The notes under the pieces are model-generated. The model was not told where the DNA came from. It made no database searches and was given only the letters and a program-made list of their open reading frames with translations. DNA of 64,000 bases. Origin: Actinomadura sp. K4S16 (GTDB taxonomy: Bacteria > Actinomycetota > Actinomycetes > Streptosporangiales > Streptosporangiaceae). How positions within the stretch are numbered: position 1 is the stretch's first letter; each line of letters begins with the position of its first letter. The DNA lies in NCBI RefSeq assembly GCF_008327685.1, contig NZ_BDDE01000024.1, positions 124,001 to 188,000 of the forward strand, read 5' to 3'. Below, piece after piece: positions 23,634 through 31,239 of this stretch. The position numbers were made by a program, and so were the translations under genes.

Positions 23634-25196
23634 CTAACGGGCGGTCGGGGTGACGGGGGTACCGGGGGCACCGCCGGCGACGAGGAGGCGGTCGCGCGTC
23701 ACCGGCCGCCGGACCCCCTCGGCGTGCGGGACGAGACCGCGCCCCGCCGCCGCCAGGTAGTACCAGCGGCCCGACGGCGCGCGCCACCACGTCCCGCTCA
23801 CCGGCCGCTGGACGTCGCAGGCGCCCGTCGCCCGGCTCTCCACCGCGAGCAGGGTCGCGAAGGCGGCGGCGCCGCCGTCGGCGTAGGCGAACCGGGTGCA
23901 GGCCCAGTCGGCGTGCCGCCCGCCGTGCGGCAGCGTCCCCGACCAGAAGTCGAACGCCATCGCCGCCGAGACGGGCCGGGACGCCGCGGGCACGGCGCAG
24001 GCCAGCTTCTTCCAGAACGACCGGGCGGTGCGGCCGAGGACGGCGGGGCGGTCCCGGCCTCCCGGGCGCCGGTCCGGCGCGCGGTGTCCGAGGACGGCGG
24101 CGCGCGCGCCGCCGAGGTCGCCGACCGTCCGCGAGCCGAGGTGGAAGAGCGGGCCCCGGCCGCAGCCGGTGCCGGGGCGGACCGGGTCCGTCACGCCGCC
24201 GGACGTGGCGAGCCGCCGTCCGGCGAAGGTCTCCGGCCGGGCGTCCCAGGGCGCGAGGAGGTAGCGGCCGCCGCCGAGGGCGATCGGCGCGGACGGGTCG
24301 GTGCCGATCGCGGCCACGTCGACGCGGCCGGAGGCGTAGCGGGCCAGGCGGCCGCCGCTGCGCATCACCGCGAGAGGCGCGCCGTCGAGCCGGCCGGCGT
24401 ACAGGAGCTGCGCGGCGCCGCTGTCGGGGCGGCGGCCCCCGGGCGCGGCCGCCCACGCGTCGGCGGCGCGCCGGGTGAAGGCCCGGTCGCCGGCGAGGTC
24501 GCCGCGGGCGGGCCAGACGTCGAGGGAGCGGGCGCCGCGCGTCCAGGCGTCCGGCGCCGCGGCGGCGAGGCTCAGGCCGCGGGCGGACGCCTCGCGCGCG
24601 CCCTCCCGCTCGGTGGTGAGCAGCGCGCCGACCAGCGCGGCGGTGAGGACGACCGCGGCCGCGAGCGGGAGCACCGAGCGGGTGCGGACGGGGCGCAGCA
24701 GCGCCGGCTCGAACCGGTCGGCGCGGCGGGGCACCGGCACCTCGACGGCCTCGGCGGCGCGGATCACCGGCAAGGGGTCGCGCACCCGCAGCTCGATCAG
24801 CTGGTCCCGGACGGCGTAGCGGGGCATCCCCTCCACGTTCCGCAGGACGTAGGCGACGCGCACGTGCGGGTCGAGCCGGGACAGCGCCGCGGTCAGCGCG
24901 GGGTCGGGCAGCCGCGCGGGCAGCGCGCGCAGCCACGGGCCGAGCCCGATCTGGAGCCGGCGGGGCGGGCGCAGTGCCCGGCGCAGCACCCGGGTGCGGC
25001 GGCGTGCGTGCCCGGCGGCCGAGCGGTCGCGGGCGCCGCGCGCGGTGGAGTCCACGATCCGGCGGGCGATCGCCAGCCGGTAGACGCGCTTTCCCCGCCC
25101 CGGCAGAACGAAATACGCCATCCGCACAAGTTCCCCATAAGCCGTTTCGGATGGCGGTGCTTCCTCGTGCGGATTTGTCATGACTTCGTCCGTCAC
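23634..25196 (-). CDS. Membrane protein with degenerate sigma-factor-like N-terminus
   Basis: 520-aa protein. Residues about 90-150 (LPDPALTAALSRLDPHVRVAYVLRNVEGMPRYAVRDQLIE) recall sigma-70 region 4, but the DNA-binding helix is degenerate. A single membrane helix lies near residue 175 (SVLPLAAAVVLTAALVGALLTT). The ~330-residue C-terminal part is presumably outside the cell; it has scattered Cys (CGRGP, KKLACAVP, WACTRFAY, ACDVQ) and ends in WWRAPSGRWYYLAAAG. GTG 25196 with AGAGGGAG upstream is the likely start; ATG 25181 is possible. Function unknown; the sigma likeness is weak. Confidence 0.6.
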   Translation of the reverse strand: MTDEVMTNPHEEAPPSETAYGELVRMAYFVLPGRGKRVYRLAIARRIVDSTARGARDRSAAGHARRRTRVLRRALRPPRRLQIGLGPWLRALPARLPDPALTAALSRLDPHVRVAYVLRNVEGMPRYAVRDQLIELRVRDPLPVIRAAEAVEVPVPRRADRFEPALLRPVRTRSVLPLAAAVVLTAALVGALLTTEREGAREASARGLSLAAAAPDAWTRGARSLDVWPARGDLAGDRAFTRRAADAWAAAPGGRRPDSGAAQLLYAGRLDGAPLAVMRSGGRLARYASGRVDVAAIGTDPSAPIALGGGRYLLAPWDARPETFAGRRLATSGGVTDPVRPGTGCGRGPLFHLGSRTVGDLGGARAAVLGHRAPDRRPGGRDRPAVLGRTARSFWKKLACAVPAASRPVSAAMAFDFWSGTLPHGGRHADWACTRFAYADGGAAAFATLLAVESRATGACDVQRPVSGTWWRAPSGRWYYLAAAGRGLVPHAEGVRRPVTRDRLLVAGGAPGTPVTPTAR

Positions 25197-25501
25197 GGCG
25201 GGCCACTCCCTCTGGGGCAGTTCCTTCGTCGCGAATCCCGAGGTTAGGACGAAGAGGGCCGGTACTGGAGCGCAATTGGCACAACGATTAACCGGGGCAA
25301 TGGAAATGTCATCTCATTTCCGTCAAGGGTGCTGGGCGGCGGCCGGGTCGGGCCTTCCCGGCGAGAGCACCCGCGCCCGTTTCCTCCCCGTACTACGCTG
25401 TTGCCCCCGGGGGGAACCGCCCCGGGCCGCACGGCATCGAACGATCGCGCCCCCGCCGCGCCCCCGGACGAGACGAGCAAGCGAGAGGGATCCCCCCACC
25501 C
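25197..25501. other. Divergent intergenic region with inverted repeat
   Basis: 305 bases between the sigma-like membrane protein and the kinase. A 7-bp inverted repeat, GGAAATG-N6-CATTTCC, lies at 25302-25321 in the AT-richest part and could be an operator. A -10-like TACGCT occurs at 25394-25399 for the kinase. No gene is seen. Confidence 0.5.
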
Positions 25502-27229
25502 ATGACCGAGGACGTTCCGGGCTACCGGGTGCTGGAGCAGGTCGGCGAGGGCGGCTTCAGCGTCGTCTACCGCGCCCACCAGGAGCGCCTGGACCGGATG
25601 GTCGCGCTGAAGGTCCTGTCGGTCAGCGCGGTCGACGACGCGGCGATGCGGCGGTTCCAGCGCGAGTGCAAGATCACCGGGCGGCTCTCCGGGCATCCGA
25701 ACATCGTGACCGTGCTGGACACCGGCACCACCCGGTCCGGGCGCCCCTACATCGCGATGGAGTACTTCGAGCACGGCGCGCTCACCGACCGGCTCGCGCG
25801 GGAGGGGCCGCTGCCGGTCGCCGAGGTGCTGCGGATCGGCGTGAAGATGGCGGGCGCGCTGGCCGCCACCCACGAGACCGACGTCCTGCACCGGGACGTC
25901 AAGCCGCAGAACGTGCTGCTGTCGCGGTACGGGGAGCCCGCCCTGGCCGACTTCGGCATCGCCCGCCTGGTCGACAGCTTCGACGCCACCCACACCCAGG
26001 CGTTCACGCCGCACCACGCCGCCCCCGAGATCCTGGAGGGCCGGCAGCCGGGCGTCGGGTCCGACCTCTACTCGCTCGGCTCGACGCTCTACCAACTGCT
26101 CGCCGGGCACCCCGCGTTCAAGGGGCCGCCCGGCGAGGGCATCGCCCTGCTGATGCTGCGGATCCTCAACGACCCGCCGCCGCCCGTCCCCCGCCCCGAC
26201 GTCCCCCGGCAGGTCGCGGACGTCATCGCGCGCTCGATGGCCAAGACTCCCGAGCAGCGGTTCGCGAGCGCCGTGGAGTTCGCGCAGGCGCTCCAGCGCG
26301 TGCAGGCCGAGCTGGGGCTGCCGGTGACGGACGTGGCGCACAGCAGCCGCGGCGCCGCGTCCGCGCCGGACGCCGGCCCGCGCCCGTCCTTCCCGGACGT
26401 CTCCGGCCCGCCGCTCGTGCCGGAGTGGGCGCCGACCGCGCAGTCGCCGTCCACGCAGTCGCCGTCCCTGCCGGCCTCGGCGCGGCAGGCCCCGGCGCCC
26501 GTCGCCGCACCCGAACCGCCGCCGTCGCCGTGGGCGCCTAACGCCGTCCCGCCGCAGACCCCGGACGCCCTCCTCCCCAAGGACGGCCCGCGTCCGGCGC
26601 CCGAGCCCGCCTGGCCCCAGGCGCCCCAGGCGCGCGACCAGAGCGCGAGCGGTTCGCACACCTCACCGCATACGTCACCGCACACCACCCCGCACGCGGG
26701 CCCGCACCAGATCACCCAGGACCGTCCGCACGACGGGCCCCGCCGAGGCCTCATCGTCGCGGCCGGGATCGCGCTCGTCGGCGGGGTGTCCCTCGGCGTC
26801 GGGGCGCTCGTGCTGTCCGGCGGCGGCGACGGCGGGGGCGGGACCGCCGCGGGGTCGACGCCGCCTTCCCAGACCGGCCCGCAGGGACAGGCCACCCAGG
26901 ACCCGCAGGAGCCGATCACGGCCGCTCAGCTGGCGGCGGCGCGGCCGCGCAAGGTGGTCGTGCGGCAGGCCGGCCAGAGGGCGGCGGTGCTGTGGGCGCT
27001 GCCCCCGGCCGCGCGCGAGCTGCCGCTGCTCGTCCAGCAGCAGCCCGCCGGGACCAAGCCGATCGTGGCGGTCAAGGCGGGCTCGCACTCGGCGACCATG
27101 CCGGGCCTGCGGCCGAAAACGGCCTACTGCTTCAAGGTCGGGGCGGTGCTGCGCCTCAACCCGGGCCGGGCGCCGGACGTGGCCTGGTCCGCTCCCGCCT
27201 GCGTCGGCAGGAAGAAGAAGCGGGCCTAG
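25502..27229 (+). CDS. Transmembrane Ser/Thr protein kinase with C-terminal FN3-like domain
   Basis: 575-aa Hanks-type kinase. Residues about 8-265 form the catalytic domain: glycine loop GEGGFS, VALK lysine, HRDVKPQN at 130-137, DFG in ADFGIARL. A Pro/Ala-rich linker follows, including a His/Thr/Ser-rich repeat (HTSPHTSPHTTPHAGPH) near 385-400. A membrane helix lies near 420-440 (GLIVAAGIALVGGVSLGVGALVL). The outer ~90 residues (KVVVRQAGQRAAVLWALPP...PKTAYCFKVGAV...) resemble a fibronectin type III domain. It probably senses an envelope signal; the next gene also has FN3 domains. Confidence 0.9.
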   Translation: MTEDVPGYRVLEQVGEGGFSVVYRAHQERLDRMVALKVLSVSAVDDAAMRRFQRECKITGRLSGHPNIVTVLDTGTTRSGRPYIAMEYFEHGALTDRLAREGPLPVAEVLRIGVKMAGALAATHETDVLHRDVKPQNVLLSRYGEPALADFGIARLVDSFDATHTQAFTPHHAAPEILEGRQPGVGSDLYSLGSTLYQLLAGHPAFKGPPGEGIALLMLRILNDPPPPVPRPDVPRQVADVIARSMAKTPEQRFASAVEFAQALQRVQAELGLPVTDVAHSSRGAASAPDAGPRPSFPDVSGPPLVPEWAPTAQSPSTQSPSLPASARQAPAPVAAPEPPPSPWAPNAVPPQTPDALLPKDGPRPAPEPAWPQAPQARDQSASGSHTSPHTSPHTTPHAGPHQITQDRPHDGPRRGLIVAAGIALVGGVSLGVGALVLSGGGDGGGGTAAGSTPPSQTGPQGQATQDPQEPITAAQLAAARPRKVVVRQAGQRAAVLWALPPAARELPLLVQQQPAGTKPIVAVKAGSHSATMPGLRPKTAYCFKVGAVLRLNPGRAPDVAWSAPACVGRKKKRA

Positions 27230-27256
27230 CCGTACCGGCGCCCGCCGGGCGGCGGG

Positions 27257-29332
27257 TCAGGGCTCGCACGTCCAGACCGCGGGGCCGGCGAAGCTCTTCC
27301 AGTCGCCCGGCGTGTTGACCAGGTACCCGATGATGTAGCCGGTCTTGCCGCTCCATGTGATGTTGGCGTACATGTCGCCGGCGAGGCTGGCGGCATTCGG
27401 GTGCTGGTAGTAGGCGCCCTTGGTCTGGCAGTTCACGACGACGAGTTCGCCGTTGTTGTTGTTCATGGTGGCGACGACCGCGCCGTTGTTGGCGTCGGGG
27501 ATGCTCCGGATGTAGGCGTTGGAGTTCCCGTTGCGCTCGACCGGATACTTGGCCGCGGGGCCGGTGAGCCTGGCGGCGAGGGAGGCCGCCGCGCCGGTGC
27601 CCGCGCCGTTCACGGCGGCGACCTTGAAGGTGTAGGACCCGTTCGTCCAGACGTTGCCGAGCGTCGTGGACATCGCCGAGCCCGCCGCGGCGGTCACCGT
27701 CGTGGCGCCCTTGACGGGGCCGTCCCAGGCGACCCGGTAGGCGGACGCGCCGGGCGGGGCCGTCCAGGAGACCTTCGTCCCGGACGCGGTGGCCTGCGCG
27801 GCGAGGCCGGTGGGCGCGCCCGGCGTCACGCACGGGCGCGCGGGGTCGCTGGGCGCCGACATCTGCTCGCGGGTCCGGCCGCGGGCGTCGCGGTAGCGCA
27901 CGGCCACGCGGAAGCGGTACTCGCGGCCGCAGTCCCCGCCCCGGACGGTGAACGTGAACGGCCCGGCGCCAGGCGGGATCGCGGACGGGCTCACTGCGAG
28001 GCCGGGCGGGACGTCCTTCAGCGCGTACCCGAGGACGCCGTCGCCCTGGGACGGCTGGAAGTCGATCCGCATCGTGCCCGCCCCCGGGGTGACCGACACG
28101 TTCAGCGGCGCGGTCGGCGGCTCGCCGGGGCGCGGGCGGCGGGGGTCCTGCGGGGCGGTGCTCGGCGGGGCGCCGCTGGGCTGCGGGAGGGTGCGGCGCC
28201 CGGGGCCGCCCGCGACCCTGTCCCGGTACTTGTCGATGCCCTTGCGGCCGCCCTGCCCGTCGATCACGACGGCGCGCGGCCCCGCCGGGTCGTTCGCCCA
28301 CAGCAGCCCGTCGCGGACGAAGACGTCCAGCCTGGCGGGCCGCCCGGTGACCGGGACCGGCGTCTCGAACCGGTTGCCCGCCGAGTCGTACACGAGCAGG
28401 GCCCCGGCCGTCTCGTCGGGGATGTAGATCTTCGGCCCGAGCATCTGCGGCGGCCGGTACCGGTGCTTCGGCATGGCGAGCCGCGTGCTGGAGTACCGCC
28501 CGGTGTCGGTGTCGACGGTCACCAGCGACCCGGTGCCGGGCACCAGCAGCGGGACGGTCTTGCCCTCGGTGGCGGGCGGGGCGAGCACGCCGCCGCGTCC
28601 CGCCTGCCTGACGGTCGCCGGCAGGGCCACGGTCAGCGGCGTCCCGGACGGCTTGACGACCGTGGCGGTGGCGGCCGTGGAGTTCACCACGACCGGGTCG
28701 CCCGCGGCGATGGTGAGCGCGAGGTCGTCGCCCGCCCCGCCTACCTTCACCGGCGGCTGCGTCCGGCCGTCCTTGAACGCGGCGACCTGCCCGTTGCCCG
28801 CCACCGGCACCCACAGTGCGCCGCGCGCGTCGATGCCCGCCTGCCCGAGGACAGGCGGCAGCGTCGCGGGCGCGCCGACCGGGGTCAGGCCGACCGGGTC
28901 GATCTGCTGGAGGACGCCCTTGACGGAGTCGACCGTGTACGCCTTCCCGGCGTCCGCGAGGACCTGGATGCCCTGGCCGAGCGGGCGGCTGGCGCCGACG
29001 TCCAGCTGGGAGGGGTCGAGCCGGCTGACCACGCCGGTGTCCTGGTCGACTAGCAGCACGGTGGCGCCGTCCTGGACGACCTTGATGTTGTGGCCGCGCA
29101 TCTGCGGAGGCAGGGCGGCCTTGCCGTCCACCTTGGCCGCCGGCCCGTTGGCGTGCACGACGATGCCCTTGCCCCGCGCGGTGAGCCAGGCGCCGACGTC
29201 GGAGAGCCGGTACTTGGCGCTCGCGACGCCCACCCCGTACACGACGGCGGCGATGACGAGCACGCCGGTGAGCCCGACGGCGACCTGTCCCGTCAGCCGG
29301 TCACGCCTGAACAGAACTCCCAGGCCAGACAT
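27257..29332 (-). CDS. Membrane-anchored propeller-like protein with FN3 domains (copy 1)
   Basis: 691-aa envelope protein. Short cytoplasmic tail (FRRDRLTGQ), a membrane helix at about 16-38, then ~350 residues of repeating beta segments such as VLLVDQDTGVVSRLDPSQL, LGQAGIDARGALWVPVAGNGQVAAF and LLWANDPAGPRAVV, consistent with a beta-propeller. A Pro-rich linker near 385-410 leads to two FN3-like domains (about 410-590) and a C-terminal ~85-residue module with paired Cys resembling a bacterial SH3 domain. It is a clear paralog of 35636-37780 and tail-to-tail with the FN3-bearing kinase. No enzymatic motif; surface binding or scaffold role is inferred. Confidence 0.8.
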   Translation of the reverse strand: MSGLGVLFRRDRLTGQVAVGLTGVLVIAAVVYGVGVASAKYRLSDVGAWLTARGKGIVVHANGPAAKVDGKAALPPQMRGHNIKVVQDGATVLLVDQDTGVVSRLDPSQLDVGASRPLGQGIQVLADAGKAYTVDSVKGVLQQIDPVGLTPVGAPATLPPVLGQAGIDARGALWVPVAGNGQVAAFKDGRTQPPVKVGGAGDDLALTIAAGDPVVVNSTAATATVVKPSGTPLTVALPATVRQAGRGGVLAPPATEGKTVPLLVPGTGSLVTVDTDTGRYSSTRLAMPKHRYRPPQMLGPKIYIPDETAGALLVYDSAGNRFETPVPVTGRPARLDVFVRDGLLWANDPAGPRAVVIDGQGGRKGIDKYRDRVAGGPGRRTLPQPSGAPPSTAPQDPRRPRPGEPPTAPLNVSVTPGAGTMRIDFQPSQGDGVLGYALKDVPPGLAVSPSAIPPGAGPFTFTVRGGDCGREYRFRVAVRYRDARGRTREQMSAPSDPARPCVTPGAPTGLAAQATASGTKVSWTAPPGASAYRVAWDGPVKGATTVTAAAGSAMSTTLGNVWTNGSYTFKVAAVNGAGTGAAASLAARLTGPAAKYPVERNGNSNAYIRSIPDANNGAVVATMNNNNGELVVVNCQTKGAYYQHPNAASLAGDMYANITWSGKTGYIIGYLVNTPGDWKSFAGPAVWTCEP

Positions 29333-29416
29333 GTCCTGAAATCACCCACCTCTTCGCACCGGACACCGTAGCCGCTCGTGTCCCACCGGCGCCGGGGTTC
29401 GCGGGAACGTCGCCGC

Positions 29417-30352
29417 TCAGTGCCCGCCGAGGGCGGCGATGTACGCGGGAACGGTGATGTTGCGGCCGGAGACGACCACCACGGGGCGTCCGGTGAACTC
29501 GACCTTCCCGGCGAGGACGGCGGCGACCGCCGCCGCGCCCGCGCCCTCGGCGACGAGCCCGTGCTCGTGGAACAGCCAGCGCAGCGCCGTCCGGATCTGC
29601 TCGTCGGTGACGGACGTCAGCTCGGCCGTGGCGCCGATCACCTCCGGGGTGACGCAGCCGGGTTCGAGGTTGCCGGGCAGGCCGTCGGCGAACGTCTCGC
29701 CGACCTCGACCTCGACCACGCGGCCGGCCGCCACCGACGCCGACACGCCCCGCGACACCGCCGACTCCACGCCCACGACCCGCACGTCGCCGCGCTCGCG
29801 CGCCCACAGGCACAGGCCGGCGACCAGCCCGCCGCCGCCGACCGGCGCGACGACCGTGAGCGGGCCCTCCGCCTGCCGGTCGAGTTCGCGCCCGATGGTG
29901 CCCTGCCCCGCGATGACCGCCGGGTCGTTGTAGGGCGAGACGTAGTGGCCGGGCAGCGTCATGGCGTACGCCTCGGCCTCGTCGTAGGTCGTCCCGTGCA
30001 GGACGAGCCGCACCGGGAACGCGCCGATCCGGTCGACCTTGACCTGCGACGCCCGGGTGGAGACCACGACGGTGACGTCCGCGCCCGCCTTCGCGGCGGC
30101 GTACCCCATGCCGAGCCCGTGGTTGCCCGCGCTCGCCGTGACGGCCGGCTCCCCCGGCGGGAGCGCGGCGACGGCCGCGAGCGCGCCCCGCACCTTGAAC
30201 GCGCCGATCGGCTGGAACGTCTCCAGCTTCAGCAGCGCGCCGGGCGCCAGGCCCGACGGGACCAGCGGCGTGGGCGCGAGCTCCGCGGACACGGCCCGCC
30301 AGGCGCGGTCGAGGTCGTCCGGGCCGGGCGGGCGAACGGCGCGCGCCGTCAC
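29417..30352 (-). CDS. PLP-dependent threonine/serine dehydratase
   Basis: 311-aa fold-type II PLP enzyme. The PLP lysine is in AFKVRGAL, the substrate loop is TASAGNHGLG and the phosphate-binding glycine loop is PVGGGGLVAG. It would deaminate threonine or serine to a keto acid, or racemise a related amino acid. There is no ACT domain, so it is catabolic-like rather than feedback-inhibited biosynthetic. The GTG start overlaps the upstream stop (GTGA), showing coupling with the small membrane protein. Confidence 0.9.
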   Translation of the reverse strand: MTARAVRPPGPDDLDRAWRAVSAELAPTPLVPSGLAPGALLKLETFQPIGAFKVRGALAAVAALPPGEPAVTASAGNHGLGMGYAAAKAGADVTVVVSTRASQVKVDRIGAFPVRLVLHGTTYDEAEAYAMTLPGHYVSPYNDPAVIAGQGTIGRELDRQAEGPLTVVAPVGGGGLVAGLCLWARERGDVRVVGVESAVSRGVSASVAAGRVVEVEVGETFADGLPGNLEPGCVTPEVIGATAELTSVTDEQIRTALRWLFHEHGLVAEGAGAAAVAAVLAGKVEFTGRPVVVVSGRNITVPAYIAALGGH

Positions 30353-30582
30353 GACCGCTCCCCCTGCGGTTCCTCCAGCCGCTCGTGGAGGCGCTCCCGG
30401 ATCTCCTCGGGCGTGTAGGCCCGGCGGCGGCGCTCGGACCGCACGATCACGGCCCCGGTCGCGGCGACGCCGATGAACCCGGCGACGCCCAGCGCCTTCC
30501 AGAGGTTCGGCGCCTTCCAGAGGTCGGACGCCTTCACCAGACGGGCTGCTTTCCCCAGTGCGGACCCTCTCGACGTGCGCAT
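30349..30582 (-). CDS. Small membrane protein (77 aa)
   Basis: 77-aa protein with a basic N-terminus, an internal repeat (DLWKAP / NLWKAL), one hydrophobic helix (VAGFIGVAATGAVIV) and a charged tail rich in Arg and Glu (YTPEEIRERLHERLEE). Leaderless start at ATG 30582 from the bidirectional promoter at 30588-30594. Stop overlaps the dehydratase start. Family not recognised. Confidence 0.7.
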   Translation of the reverse strand: MRTSRGSALGKAARLVKASDLWKAPNLWKALGVAGFIGVAATGAVIVRSERRRRAYTPEEIRERLHERLEEPQGERS

Positions 30583-30587
30583 ACGGC

Positions 30588-30594
30588 TACCGTA
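30588..30594. promoter_or_regulatory. Bidirectional leaderless promoter with shared -10
   Basis: The heptamer TACCGTA gives TACCGT on the plus strand (seven bases before ATG 30601) and TACGGT on the minus strand (six bases before ATG 30582). Only 18 bases separate the two start codons, so the two -10 elements overlap and the genes can hardly be transcribed simultaneously from one copy. Confidence 0.65.
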
Positions 30595-30600
30595 GCGATC

Positions 30601-31239
30601 ATGTCGGGTACGAGCATCTCCCTCGCCGAGGCCGTCGAGCTGACCCGCACCGGGGACGTGTGGCTGTTCCGCGGCCGCACGGTCGCCGACCGCGCCATCC
30701 AGATGACGACCAACAGCCCCGTGAACCACGTCGGCATGGCGCTGGTGATCGACGACCTGCCGCCGCTGATGTGGCACGCGGAGCTCGGCCGCTCGCTGCG
30801 GGACATGTGGACGGGCGGGCACCACCGCGGCGCGCAGCTGCACGACCTGCGCGACGCGGTGCTGGCCTGGGGGAACCGCTACGGGCAGCGGGCCTGGCTG
30901 CGGCAGCTCGAACCGCCGCCGACGCGGGCGATGGAGGACGCGGCGCTGCGCGCGGTGGCGCGGCTGGACGGCACGCCGTTCCCCTCAACGTCGAAGCTGG
31001 CGACGCGGTGGCTGCGCGGGCGGGTGCCGATCCGGCGGCCGGCCGAGCGGGACGCGAACCTGGAGACGGCGTTCTGCGCCGAGATCGTCGCGGTGACGTA
31101 CCAGTCGATGGGGCTGCTGCCGAAGGGGCGCCGCCCGAACTGGTTCGACCCGGGCCGGTTCTGGAGCGGCGACGACCTGGAGCTGGAGACGGGCGCGGTG
31201 CTCGGCGGCGAGATCGCGGTCAGCGTGCCCGCGTCCTGA
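30601..31239 (+). CDS. Permuted papain-like (YiiX/NlpC-P60-type) cysteine hydrolase
   Basis: 212-aa protein with the order of circularly permuted NlpC/P60 enzymes. First comes GDVWLFRGRTVADRAIQMTTNSPVNHVGMAL with the catalytic-type His in NHVG, and later the Cys in ETAFCAEIVAVTYQSMGLL. Such enzymes cleave amide or thioester bonds in lipids, peptidoglycan or unknown substrates. No signal peptide, so cytoplasmic. Divergent from the small membrane protein via a shared promoter; its 3' end overlaps the transglutaminase-like gene by 20 bases, tail to tail. Confidence 0.75.
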   Translation: MSGTSISLAEAVELTRTGDVWLFRGRTVADRAIQMTTNSPVNHVGMALVIDDLPPLMWHAELGRSLRDMWTGGHHRGAQLHDLRDAVLAWGNRYGQRAWLRQLEPPPTRAMEDAALRAVARLDGTPFPSTSKLATRWLRGRVPIRRPAERDANLETAFCAEIVAVTYQSMGLLPKGRRPNWFDPGRFWSGDDLELETGAVLGGEIAVSVPAS

